Source of the DNA: Planctomycetales bacterium
Lineage (GTDB): Bacteria > Planctomycetota > Planctomycetia > Planctomycetales > Planctomycetaceae
Direction: 5' to 3'
DNA: 64,000 nucleotides
Assembly: GCA_028285345.1 (NCBI GenBank)
Contig: JANQPT010000041.1
Location: forward strand, 279,519-343,518
A program made the position numbers and the translations under genes. Shown here piece by piece: positions 18,378 through 27,202 of the stretch (the first letter of the stretch is position 1; each line of letters begins with the position of its first letter). The notes under the pieces are model-generated. The model had not been told where the DNA came from and searched no databases. It saw nothing but the letters and a program-made list of their open reading frames with translations.

Positions 18378-21300
18378 TCTCCCCTCCCCAGATCTTCATA
18401 GTAGCGGCGGACGATCTCTCGATATTCCGGCGGAACGGGATCGCGGTCGATCGGGACCAGCGACTCGGGCGATTCGCGTTTGGCGATCTCCTCGCGAAGC
18501 CGGTTCTGCAGTTGGTCGAGCGGCTGTGCCACCAACTTATCAACCAGCGACCAGTTGGGTGTTTTGGAATGCCGTTTGAATTCCGCGCGGATACTCCGTG
18601 CACGGTCGCGGACCTTGGCGACCTCTTCTCGAAACTTCGCATCCTCAACCATCTCTTCCACATCACGCAGCCGGTCGGACCATTCGCGAAAATTGCCGCC
18701 GGTGATCGGACCGCCGGGACCACCTGAGAAACCTCCCTCGTTACTCTCGCGCGACCCTTGCCTTGACCCGCCTCGCTGCTGAGCATCGCGGCTCCGGTCA
18801 CGCAGATTCAAACGTTGGTTCGGGCGGCCGCGCCCGGTCGACGCCGAAGAACGACCGCCTGGCTGATCATTCCCGCCCGCCTGCTGTGATTGCGATTGCG
18901 AGTTTGACGACTGCCCCTGCGATTGACCGGACGACGGAGATTTCTCGCGATTCTGCTGCGCGGTTTGTTGTGGGTTCTTGCCTTGTGCCGATGGACTGCT
19001 CTGATTGTCGGCACGATCCCTTGATTCTGATCCGCCCGACTGCGCCGAAGCGGCTTGCTCCTGTGATTGCTTGGACCGCTCGATCTCACGATCCAACTGC
19101 TGCGTCAATTCCGCTAGTTCCTGTTTGGCTCGACGCAGCGCCTCGACTTCATTGCCGAGCACACTTTCAGCCGCTTTCTCGACCCCCTCCTTGAGTTGGT
19201 CGATCGATTTGCGGGCCTGCGACTCGTTCTCTTCCGCCCGGTCGGACCGACCGCGAGCCAATTCCCGGCGAGTCTGCCGCAACAACTCGCCCGGCTCCCG
19301 TTGCTGTGTCTTTCGCAGCGTGTCGTACAGTTGCTTGGCCAATAGCGGTTCCGCCGTTTCGGACGCCTGTGAAACGCGGCGCATCTGATTCATCACCTCT
19401 TCCAACTGCTGCTGCTGTTCCGTCAACTGCTCGGCGAGTTGGTCCTTCTTGCGGACGTCCCGCAGGGATTTCTGCGTACCATCACGCATCCGCTGCATCT
19501 CCTCGGAAATCCGCTGCTGGTTTTCGGCCAGCTTGCGGGCATCGTCACGCATCCGCTGCATTTCCTCAGAGAACGCGCCGGCTGATTTCTTGCGAAAGTC
19601 GTCCCGCAATTCCTGCAATTGACGCTGCGCCCGGGTGCCCGCGTTGAGCGCCTGCGAGATCTGTCCCTTCTCGAGCGCTTCCGAAGCGCGGTGCATGTTT
19701 TGCCGGGTTTGTTCCACTTGTTGATGCAGTTCGCGGTCGCCGGCCTGCTGCGGCGATTGCTGCATGCGGTCACGCAATTCATCGGCGTTGCGCATCAGTT
19801 CGCGCTGCTCTTCCCGCAGCCGCTTCAGCCGACGTTCCAATTCCTTCCGCTCCTGCTCGGTCTTCGCCGCCTGCAGTGCGCTTTGCAACTGCTTGACCTG
19901 TTGATTGAGATCGTCTTGACGCCGCGCCAATTCGCGCAGCCGGTTGAGCAACTGGTTGGTTTCCCGCTGAGTGGAGTTCTGTTGCGGCGCCGCCGCGCGG
20001 CGCGACTGATAGCGGTTTTCCCGCTTCGTCAGTTCGAGTTGCTGAAGCTGTTGTTGTGAACGTCCGCCGCCCCCGCCGCCTCCACCACCGCCGCCCTGTT
20101 GACTGCGGCGGACTTCATGCTCGCGTGCCCGCAGTTTCAACAGCGCTTGGTAAGCGGCCCGCTCTGCGGTGTGCGCGGTGAGCAATCCGCCGGTCCCGTC
20201 ACTGTCGGCAAACTCCTCCAGCGCATCGACGGCCGCGGTCATCTGCCGTGATGCTTCCGCCGCCGCCTGCTGAGTAAGCTCGTCCTTCAACTTCGACTGT
20301 AATTGCGTCAACATCTGCAATGCCTGTTTCTGCGAGCGGGTCACGACATCGAGTTCCTCGCCGAACGCCATACTCCCGGCACGCTCTGACGATTTGCGGT
20401 GCAGCTTCCACGTCGCGGTGACGATTTGCTTCTGAAGCCGGATCAGATCGCGCATTTCGTTCCCTTGCTGCCCCTGCGCACCGCCGGCGGCCCCGCCTCC
20501 TCCTCCACCCGATTGTCCTTGCCGGAAAATCTCGTCAAAGTGCCGCACTTCGGCGAAATACATATCGCTCTCAGTCCGCCGAACTTTCCCGTCCGGACCG
20601 AAATCATCGGCCCAGACATAGTAGGACAGCAGTTGATCAGGCTTGGCATCGAGATCTTCCATGCGCAGCAAATGCGAGACCGGCTGCACCGCGCCAGCCT
20701 GCTCGCCCAGTGTGACCGTCTCCGGCGGCGTGTCGCCGATCGCATACACCACACCGTACTTGACCACTTCAAAATCATCGCCGGCGGTCGCCGTGATCTG
20801 CATTTCCTCCAACGGAGAGACCCGCTGGTCGCGGCCCGGGAATGTCAGCTTCAGATCGGGACGCCGGTTCTCCAGCACATGAATGGCAAATGTCGCAGGC
20901 TGCTTGTTCCGCCGATTGTCGTCGTCGATCAATTCCAATTGATACTCGGCTGACTCCTGCATCGTGATCACAGTTTGATAGGTCCCAATCGCTCCTGGAA
21001 CCGCCGTACACTCAATATCCTCCCGCTCCGAGTGCGTCAGCCGCGCGACCGCGACCGGCTTGTTCAACCGAAACGTCAATGTCGTCCGGCTTCCCTGAAC
21101 CGCTGAGACCTGCCGCACATCCTCAAAGATGCCGGCCGGCCGGTTCGTGTAACTCGGATATGCGATCTCCGCATCAGCCTGCAACAACCGCGGATAGTCG
21201 AAGACTTTGACGCGAAACTCTGCTGATCGTTGGTCATCGAATTCGACACTGTATTTCAGATCAGTTTCTACGGCGGGAATCCCGACGGCGAACACCGGAT

Positions 21301-22021
21301 CGTCAAGATGCTTCTGCATCGACAGTTGCAGCGACTCGCCCGCCTCCGGTGCGGTCGTAAGCGTCACATCGCTGGGAAGCCGCTGATCGAATCGCGCCGT
21401 GACAACCAATCGGGACCCACGCTCCAATTCGACGTCTCCCGGAGAAACTTCGATTTCAAAACTGCGCGCCAGCGGAGTCGCCGACTCCCCTTCCCCGCCG
21501 ACAAACTCCGAAACGGGAAGCGACGGCGTACTCCATAACAACGTGCACGCCGCGACAAGCAACAGACTGGCCGCCCACTGTCGCCGTCGGGCCGATACGA
21601 GTTGGCGATCGGGCAATACCTCGCGCCAGTCGTGCCGCCGCGCATGCTCGACCGCCTGTTCCAGCACACGCTGCTGCAAATAGTCGCGCGCAATCGGACG
21701 TGTGTCGCACTGTTCGACGGCGGTCAATAGCAACGAACGCAGTTCCGGATGTTGCTCTTCAATTCGCCGAGCGACCCAAACTGAATCGAACGCGCCGCTT
21801 CGAGGCGTCCAGAGCACATACAACAAAGCCGCCGCGGCACACAACAGAAATCCCGGCGCCGTCCAGACCGGCAAGCCCCCTGCAAATTTGCCGCCGACCC
21901 ACAGCGACAACGCAATCGAGGACAGGATCACACAGCAAAGCATCATCCGCTGCCACCGTGCGCGGCGGCGGTACCGCTCGCCGACACGGTTGGTCAGATG
22001 TTTCAAATGTAAATCGAGCAT
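18374..22021 (-). CDS. DUF4175-like giant membrane protein with long coiled coil
   Basis: 1215 residues. Three membrane segments lie in the first 170 residues, followed by beta-rich periplasmic repeats to about 500 (for example ADAEIAYPSYTNRPAG). Then a Gly-rich linker, a tract of eleven consecutive glycines (codons near 20060-20100), and a Gln/Arg/Glu coiled coil of about 350 residues. A Ser/Gln/Gly low-complexity stretch precedes a final basic helix region. The layout matches the DUF4175-type proteins that accompany MoxR/DUF58/BatA operons. Its start lies 43 bases after the BatA gene; its end overlaps the next gene by ATGA. It probably spans the periplasm as a structural partner. Confidence 0.7.
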   Translation of the reverse strand: MLDLHLKHLTNRVGERYRRRARWQRMMLCCVILSSIALSLWVGGKFAGGLPVWTAPGFLLCAAAALLYVLWTPRSGAFDSVWVARRIEEQHPELRSLLLTAVEQCDTRPIARDYLQQRVLEQAVEHARRHDWREVLPDRQLVSARRRQWAASLLLVAACTLLWSTPSLPVSEFVGGEGESATPLARSFEIEVSPGDVELERGSRLVVTARFDQRLPSDVTLTTAPEAGESLQLSMQKHLDDPVFAVGIPAVETDLKYSVEFDDQRSAEFRVKVFDYPRLLQADAEIAYPSYTNRPAGIFEDVRQVSAVQGSRTTLTFRLNKPVAVARLTHSEREDIECTAVPGAIGTYQTVITMQESAEYQLELIDDDNRRNKQPATFAIHVLENRRPDLKLTFPGRDQRVSPLEEMQITATAGDDFEVVKYGVVYAIGDTPPETVTLGEQAGAVQPVSHLLRMEDLDAKPDQLLSYYVWADDFGPDGKVRRTESDMYFAEVRHFDEIFRQGQSGGGGGGAAGGAQGQQGNEMRDLIRLQKQIVTATWKLHRKSSERAGSMAFGEELDVVTRSQKQALQMLTQLQSKLKDELTQQAAAEASRQMTAAVDALEEFADSDGTGGLLTAHTAERAAYQALLKLRAREHEVRRSQQGGGGGGGGGGGRSQQQLQQLELTKRENRYQSRRAAAPQQNSTQRETNQLLNRLRELARRQDDLNQQVKQLQSALQAAKTEQERKELERRLKRLREEQRELMRNADELRDRMQQSPQQAGDRELHQQVEQTRQNMHRASEALEKGQISQALNAGTRAQRQLQELRDDFRKKSAGAFSEEMQRMRDDARKLAENQQRISEEMQRMRDGTQKSLRDVRKKDQLAEQLTEQQQQLEEVMNQMRRVSQASETAEPLLAKQLYDTLRKTQQREPGELLRQTRRELARGRSDRAEENESQARKSIDQLKEGVEKAAESVLGNEVEALRRAKQELAELTQQLDREIERSKQSQEQAASAQSGGSESRDRADNQSSPSAQGKNPQQTAQQNREKSPSSGQSQGQSSNSQSQSQQAGGNDQPGGRSSASTGRGRPNQRLNLRDRSRDAQQRGGSRQGSRESNEGGFSGGPGGPITGGNFREWSDRLRDVEEMVEDAKFREEVAKVRDRARSIRAEFKRHSKTPNWSLVDKLVAQPLDQLQNRLREEIAKRESPESLVPIDRDPVPPEYREIVRRYYEDLGRGE

Positions 22022-22064
22022 TGTCCGCTTCCGTCAATTTAACCAACGGTCGCCAAGGTGATAT

Positions 22065-24164
22065 TCAAGCCGCGTCCTTGTTCGCGGCTGCCGTTCTTCC
22101 AGCCAACCAAGTCTCGCCGAGCAACACGATTGCCGCCGCGAAGATCAGCCACTGCCACAGTTTCTGCCGTTGTTCCAACTCCCGGTTTTGGAGCTGCCGC
22201 GTAAGCTGCAATTTGTGTTCCCGCTCCGCGTCCGATTCGGCGCGGCTGAGCGGGATGCCCCATTGTTCCCACTGCTCCACCGGCAGCACTTCGGTCCGGC
22301 TTTCGTCGGGATGAATATTGACCGAAAATGGCCGACCAGGTGCATGGTTGAATTCGTAAATGCCCGGAGCCGAAAACCGTTCAGCTTTTGCAATGTCGGT
22401 GTCCTGATCAAATTGACCCTTTTCCGCTGCAGCGAGGACGACCACACCGGCGCCTTCAGCACCGGCAAGCTTCAATCCCTCCTCGCCGACAAATCGCTGC
22501 GAGGGTCCCTCCTCCGCACGTGTACTCTGCTCAACAACCGCATTGAGCAGCGGAGCAAACTTGGACGAAAGCGCGAGTTGACTATCGGTGGGATTCCAAC
22601 TTGTCGTCAGCAGCAATATGCGGCCGGCGGCAGCCGGGATTTCCAACAATGCCGCCGCGCCGTCATCGAAACGGGCCAACACGTGCGCGTCGGGCAGCGC
22701 CGTTTCGTCGATGGTCCGATGTTTCCAGAAATGTATCTTTGTAAAGTCGCTATACCGCGCCTCAGAAAAAGACGCGAACAGCGGATGGTCGAACTGTACA
22801 TCGCCCAGCATGGCATAGCCCTCGACCGCCGCTTCTTCAGCTACGATATCATCACAATCGGCCAACGTTGAGACGGCACGAACCGAATCGGCCGTTGTCA
22901 GCCCGTAGAAAATCGTTCCCCCCTCCGCCAGCACTTGCTGCAACTGCTCGATTTCGTCGCCAGCCGGCTCGCGCATGACGACCGCCAGCAACGTCGGAAG
23001 CGCTTGCTCTTCGCTCGCCGCATCACTGCTCGAGATGATGGTCACTCGACGCGCCGCGGTCTCCGGTAGCGCCCGCTGCAAGTAATACCGCGCGCGCTGC
23101 GGGTCTTCCGCAGCGTCATCGCCGACATACAAGACCCTCACATGTTGAACTTGGGGAACGACATGATACGCGGAATTGTCAAATGCGTGGTCGTCGCCCG
23201 CCAGTTGTAAACAGGCCCGCGCCGACGGAGGTGCGGCGGCGACCTTAATAATCCGGCTTTGCCCGGCCGGCACGTAAATCTCTTGTCCGGCTGCTGTGGC
23301 ATCGGCATCCGCGTCGGCCCAAGCCAGCCGAAACCGGTCACGGGCGGAGTCGGCGGCGTTGTAGACCCGTGCGCGAACCGAGTGTGCCGACTCGTCATGA
23401 CGTTGATCGGGGTGCGCGGCCACAATTTGCAGGCCCGCGTTCGTCGTCAATTGCGGGGAGGTCTGCTTGATCGAGAGGGGAATCTCCTCAGGCCATTGAA
23501 AGCCGCGCAGCCCAACGACGCGGCTGCCGCGCTGCACGTCGCCGATTAAGACGACTCGTTTTTGCAACGTCTCTTCCTCATTGGCGTCCATATCGATTCG
23601 CTGTAAGGCTTCGACGGCAGTCGTCAGCGCCGTGTCGAGATGACTCGCCCGCCAGCTGGGCTGAACAGTTTTGAGCCGCTCCTTAATGAATGCTTCGCGC
23701 TGTCCGATGGCCAAACCGTCCCAGTCGCTAAACGAAACCAGCGGAGTTAAACGCGTATCAAAGGCATACACGGCGGCGCGGTCATCTGCTTCAAGGCGAC
23801 CGACTTCGTCAACGGCGGTTTGGACCGCTTGCTTCCAGAGATCCTCCCGCTGCATGCTGGCACTCTGATCGACCAGAATTACTACCTGCTCGCCGGCCGT
23901 CTGCGTCGCCGTTGTGACTCCTGCGTCGCGGAAGAACGGCCGCGTGAACGCAAACGCCAACAGACAGATCGCCAAGCCCCGCAACAGCAGCAGCCACAGG
24001 TTCTCCAACCTGCTCCGCCGCGTCACGCGTGGCGGTGAGGGAGAGAGAAACATGAGCGAGCTAAACGCGACCCGCCCCCTGGGCGTCCGGCGGATCAAGT
24101 GAAAAATGATCGGCAGCGAGATCGCCAACAGTCCGGCGGCGTAAAGTGGAGCCAGAAAACTCAT
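22065..24164 (-). CDS. BatA-type membrane protein with VWA domain
   Basis: 699 residues. The N terminus (FLAPLYAAGLLAISLPIIFHLI, then RGRVAFSSLMFL) is the BatA N-terminal domain, with helices at 6-23 and 57-75. VVILVDQSASM places the VWA metal site at Asp99, Ser101 and Ser103. The large periplasmic part includes a second nucleotide-like fold (HVRVLYVGDDAAEDPQRARYYLQRALPE). A C-terminal helix (about 671-690) anchors the end. BatA proteins partner MoxR ATPases in envelope assembly or aerotolerance. It overlaps the DUF58 gene upstream by ATGA. Confidence 0.85.
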   Translation of the reverse strand: MSFLAPLYAAGLLAISLPIIFHLIRRTPRGRVAFSSLMFLSPSPPRVTRRSRLENLWLLLLRGLAICLLAFAFTRPFFRDAGVTTATQTAGEQVVILVDQSASMQREDLWKQAVQTAVDEVGRLEADDRAAVYAFDTRLTPLVSFSDWDGLAIGQREAFIKERLKTVQPSWRASHLDTALTTAVEALQRIDMDANEEETLQKRVVLIGDVQRGSRVVGLRGFQWPEEIPLSIKQTSPQLTTNAGLQIVAAHPDQRHDESAHSVRARVYNAADSARDRFRLAWADADADATAAGQEIYVPAGQSRIIKVAAAPPSARACLQLAGDDHAFDNSAYHVVPQVQHVRVLYVGDDAAEDPQRARYYLQRALPETAARRVTIISSSDAASEEQALPTLLAVVMREPAGDEIEQLQQVLAEGGTIFYGLTTADSVRAVSTLADCDDIVAEEAAVEGYAMLGDVQFDHPLFASFSEARYSDFTKIHFWKHRTIDETALPDAHVLARFDDGAAALLEIPAAAGRILLLTTSWNPTDSQLALSSKFAPLLNAVVEQSTRAEEGPSQRFVGEEGLKLAGAEGAGVVVLAAAEKGQFDQDTDIAKAERFSAPGIYEFNHAPGRPFSVNIHPDESRTEVLPVEQWEQWGIPLSRAESDAEREHKLQLTRQLQNRELEQRQKLWQWLIFAAAIVLLGETWLAGRTAAANKDAA

Positions 24165-25111
24165 ACCGCCCTCCTGTTGACCTGCCGCCCACGCTGTGTC
24201 CGCGCTTGGAGAAACTCATGCAGCGCGTGGTCAACCGGCTCGGCGGTGGACAACGGCAGGTATTCGATTCCCAATTTGGCACACGTCGCCTCTACGGACG
24301 CATTGTGGCGATTGAGTTTCTGCAGGTAACCCTCCTTCACAGCGACCGGGTCGACGTACAAATCACGTCCCGTTTCCAGGTCTTCGAACAGCAGTGAGTC
24401 GGCGAATTCGAAATCACGCTCTTGCGGATCGAGGATTTGAAACAGGATTACGTCCTGTCCCCGTGATCGAAGCGTCCCCAAAGCGGATTCCAGCTCGGCA
24501 AGATCCGCCAGACAGTCTGACATCACCACGCAGACTCCCCGCCGGGTCACGTACTCCGCGAATTGTTTCAGCGGAGCCGAAATATCGGTCGCCTTGCCGG
24601 CGGAGGGCTGTTCCAGCGCCAACATCAGCCGCCGCAACTGTCCCGGCCGGTAGTGCGGCGGCAGAATGTCTTCGATCCGCTCGTCAAACCGCACCAACCC
24701 CACGGCGTCGTGCTGCAACGACAGAAAGTAGGCCAACGTCGCCGCCAACGTCGCGGCGTAGTCGGCTTTGCTGTACTCCAAACTGCCGTAACTCATCGAT
24801 CGGCTGCAATCGACCAGCAGATGGCACCGCAGATTGGTTTCATCTTCAAAGCGTTTGATGTAGTGGCGGTCGCTACGGGCGTACAGTTTCCAGTCGAGAT
24901 AACGCGGGTCGTCGCCGGGGCTGTACTGCCGGTATTCGGAGAACTCGACCGAAAACCCGTGATACGGGCTGCGGTGCAATCCGTGCAAGAACCCCTCAAC
25001 CACAATCTTGGCCCGCAGTTCTAAACCCTTGATCCGCATCAGCGAGTGCGGATCGAGCATCTCGGCACCGCGAGCCGGAGTTTTGTTCGATGCGGCAGGG
25101 GAGGATGTCAT
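24161..25111 (-). CDS. DUF58 protein
   Basis: 316 residues. The family signature is unmistakable: YRQYSPGDDPRYLDWKLYAR, followed by HLLVDCSRSMSYG, a VWA-like D-x-S-x-S loop. DUF58 proteins are the usual partners of MoxR ATPases, and the pair is thought to act as a chaperone for membrane-associated complexes with metal-dependent VWA contacts. No membrane helices, so it is probably on the cytoplasmic face. ATGA overlaps on both sides (with MoxR upstream and BatA downstream) point to translational coupling and matched amounts of the three products. Confidence 0.9.
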   Translation of the reverse strand: MTSSPAASNKTPARGAEMLDPHSLMRIKGLELRAKIVVEGFLHGLHRSPYHGFSVEFSEYRQYSPGDDPRYLDWKLYARSDRHYIKRFEDETNLRCHLLVDCSRSMSYGSLEYSKADYAATLAATLAYFLSLQHDAVGLVRFDERIEDILPPHYRPGQLRRLMLALEQPSAGKATDISAPLKQFAEYVTRRGVCVVMSDCLADLAELESALGTLRSRGQDVILFQILDPQERDFEFADSLLFEDLETGRDLYVDPVAVKEGYLQKLNRHNASVEATCAKLGIEYLPLSTAEPVDHALHEFLQARTQRGRQVNRRAV

Positions 25112-26178
25112 TGCGCGGCCGGCCTTTCCACAGTTTCCAACAATCGATCGATGACCGCGTCGACGGTTACGCCTTCGGCTTCGGCCCGATAATTGACCAG
25201 AATGCGATGCCGCAGCGTGGGGTGAATCAGCGCGCGGATGTCGTCTTCGCTGACGTGCGCGCGGCCCTCAAGCAGCGCCTTGGCTTTGGCCCCCAACACC
25301 AGGTACTGAGCCGCCCGTAACCCCGCTCCCCAGCTAACCCATTCGTTGATGAATTCCGGCGCGCCGTCGGTACCGGAGCGCGACGCGGCCGCCAAGCGAA
25401 CGGCATAGCGGACGACATCCTCCGCAACCGGCACCTTGCGAACGATATCGTGAAACTGCAACACATCCGCCCCCGTAAACAGCGGCTGAATCGGCTCAGC
25501 GGCAACCGTTGTGGTGCGGGTCACAACCGCGACTTCCTCATCCTCTGGCAGATAATCGATCACTATGTTGAACATGAACCGGTCCAGCTGCGCCTCCGGC
25601 AGCGGATAGGTTCCTTCCATTTCAATCGGGTTTTGCGTGGCCAACACAAAAAAAGGTTCTTCCAGCCGGTAGCGCACACCGGCGGCGGTGACCTGATGTT
25701 CCTGCATCGCCTCCAACAGCGCCGCTTGTGTCTTGGGCGGCGTACGGTTGATTTCGTCGGCCAGCAACACGTTTGCGAAAATCGGCCCCTTAACGAATTG
25801 CAGTGTTCGGTGACCGTGCCCGTCCTCTTCAAGGATTTCCGTCCCCGTAATATCCGCCGGCATGAGATCCGGCGTGAATTGGATTCGCTGGAAGCGGAGA
25901 TCGAAGATCTGGGCGATCGAGTTCACCAACAACGTCTTCGCCAACCCCGGAGCGCCGGTAATCAGACAATGCCCGCCTGAAAACAGCCCATACAGCAGTT
26001 GATCAATAATCTCCCGCTGCCCGACGATGACCTTGGAGAGTTCGCTGTGAATCAGCTCGCGCGCCTGCGCAATTCGCTCGACGGTCTCTTTTTGAGAATC
26101 CTGATCTTCTGTTGCAATCGCCAGATGCACGATTCGTCCCCTTATTTGAGTTGAAGGCCGCGGCAAAGCCGTCGGCAT
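25108..26178 (-). CDS. MoxR-family AAA+ ATPase
   Basis: 356 residues as drawn; a GTG at 26130 would remove 16 residues that look like non-family sequence, so the true start may be there. Walker A is GAPGLAKT, Walker B LLADEINR, sensor 1 LATQNPIEMEGTYPLPEAQLDRF. All are intact, as is the helix-2 insert typical of MoxR. MoxR ATPases use ATP to remodel or mature protein complexes together with DUF58 and VWA partners. Second gene of the operon, 10 bases after the DUF4159 gene and overlapping DUF58 by four bases. Confidence 0.9.
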   Translation of the reverse strand: MPTALPRPSTQIRGRIVHLAIATEDQDSQKETVERIAQARELIHSELSKVIVGQREIIDQLLYGLFSGGHCLITGAPGLAKTLLVNSIAQIFDLRFQRIQFTPDLMPADITGTEILEEDGHGHRTLQFVKGPIFANVLLADEINRTPPKTQAALLEAMQEHQVTAAGVRYRLEEPFFVLATQNPIEMEGTYPLPEAQLDRFMFNIVIDYLPEDEEVAVVTRTTTVAAEPIQPLFTGADVLQFHDIVRKVPVAEDVVRYAVRLAAASRSGTDGAPEFINEWVSWGAGLRAAQYLVLGAKAKALLEGRAHVSEDDIRALIHPTLRHRILVNYRAEAEGVTVDAVIDRLLETVERPAAQ

Positions 26179-26188
26179 GGTGATTCGA

Positions 26189-27031
26189 TCAGTGGGTCAT
26201 GGCATAAAACACAATGTTGATGCCCATGGGATACGCCTTCTTCTCTGAGAACTCATGGAAGTACCACTCGTCCTCCCCTTCACGCTCCCAGCCGTCGCCC
26301 AGGTCGGTGTTGTGACAGATAAAGACCACCATCCGGTCGTTGTCGTCGTAAATCGCCCGATAGTGCACTTCGCGCGTATCGCGTCCCCGTTCCCAGGTGA
26401 TCACCTGGCCGCCGCGCCGCCCCGCTGCATGGATACTGGGAACTTGCGGCCGCTCCTTGAGGTCGTAAACGCAATGAAAGATGGGATGTTCCAACGGAAC
26501 GTCTTGCGGTTCACGGTCGGGAAAAACCCGCTTGATCTCGTGATAAAAGGTGTCCCATTCGTAATCGCCCCAGAAGTCGTCGACCATCAAGAAGCCGCCG
26601 TTGAGCAGATACTTCCGCAGCGCAACGACTTCGTCCTCTTCAAAGTACAAGTCGCCCGGCTCGATCATGTACAGAAACGGATAATCGAACAGTTCTTCGT
26701 CGGTGAGCCGCAACACCTTGCCGTTGGGATCGACTTTCATCGACGTCAACTGCTGCAGCCGGAACGAAAAATTCAAATCGCTGTCGGGGTAATCGGTCCG
26801 CCACTTGCCCCAGCGGCCGTAGGAGCCGTACCGCACGCGCACAAAAGTAAACACGTCGTCGGCAAACTGCTCGTCGTTCTTCCAGTTGGGAACTCCGCCG
26901 CGGCCACGATCCTCCCAACGATCCCGCCGGCCTCGCCTGCGAAAAGACCGGTCGCGCTGGCCGAGTGAAATCTGGGCCAAAATCGTCACCGCTAAAGCAA
27001 TGACTACGAGCACCGACCAACGTTTCACCAT
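26189..27031 (-). CDS. Secreted DUF4159 protein
   Basis: 280 residues from the ATG at 27031, picked because AAGGAG lies 7 bases upstream; a GTG one codon earlier is possible. The leader is WSVLVVIALAVTILAQISLG, with cleavage near SLGQRD, then an Arg-rich stretch. DUF4159 signs: FVRVRYGSYGRWGKW, DYPFLYMIEPGDLYF, LRKYLLNGGFLMVDDFWGDYEW and HPIFHCVYDL. The fold is related to class I amidotransferases. First gene of the seven-gene operon; the promoter should lie in 27035-27200, which also holds the inverted repeat. Confidence 0.85.
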   Translation of the reverse strand: MVKRWSVLVVIALAVTILAQISLGQRDRSFRRRGRRDRWEDRGRGGVPNWKNDEQFADDVFTFVRVRYGSYGRWGKWRTDYPDSDLNFSFRLQQLTSMKVDPNGKVLRLTDEELFDYPFLYMIEPGDLYFEEDEVVALRKYLLNGGFLMVDDFWGDYEWDTFYHEIKRVFPDREPQDVPLEHPIFHCVYDLKERPQVPSIHAAGRRGGQVITWERGRDTREVHYRAIYDDNDRMVVFICHNTDLGDGWEREGEDEWYFHEFSEKKAYPMGINIVFYAMTH

Positions 27032-27066
27032 CACCGCTCCTTGTTTGATCGCGGAGGATTCAACTT

Positions 27067-27202
27067 CTTAGTGCTTTGTCGCGTACTAATTATACGGTTG
27101 CGTGCCACTGGCTTCGCCAGTGCTTTGTAAGGATTTCAGGAATTTACCTATGCACTAGCAAAGCCAGAGGCACACAAATCATTTGATTGAACAAGCACTT
27201 AG
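27067..27202. repeat. Intergenic imperfect inverted repeat with inner hairpin (REP/MITE-like)
   Basis: The left arm (27067-27123) and the reverse complement of the right arm (27152-27202) match along much of their length. The strongest block is 22 bases at 27102-27123 against 27152-27173, with 19 identities. An outer block (CTTAGTGCTTTGT against CTAAGTGCTTGT) pairs as well. Inside the left arm CACTGGC-TTC-GCCAGTG is a perfect 7-bp hairpin. The stop codon of the upstream TPR gene (27199-27201) falls inside the right arm. No other copy was seen in this window. From memory, similar GTGCCACTGGC palindromes recur in planctomycete intergenic DNA. Confidence 0.6.
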
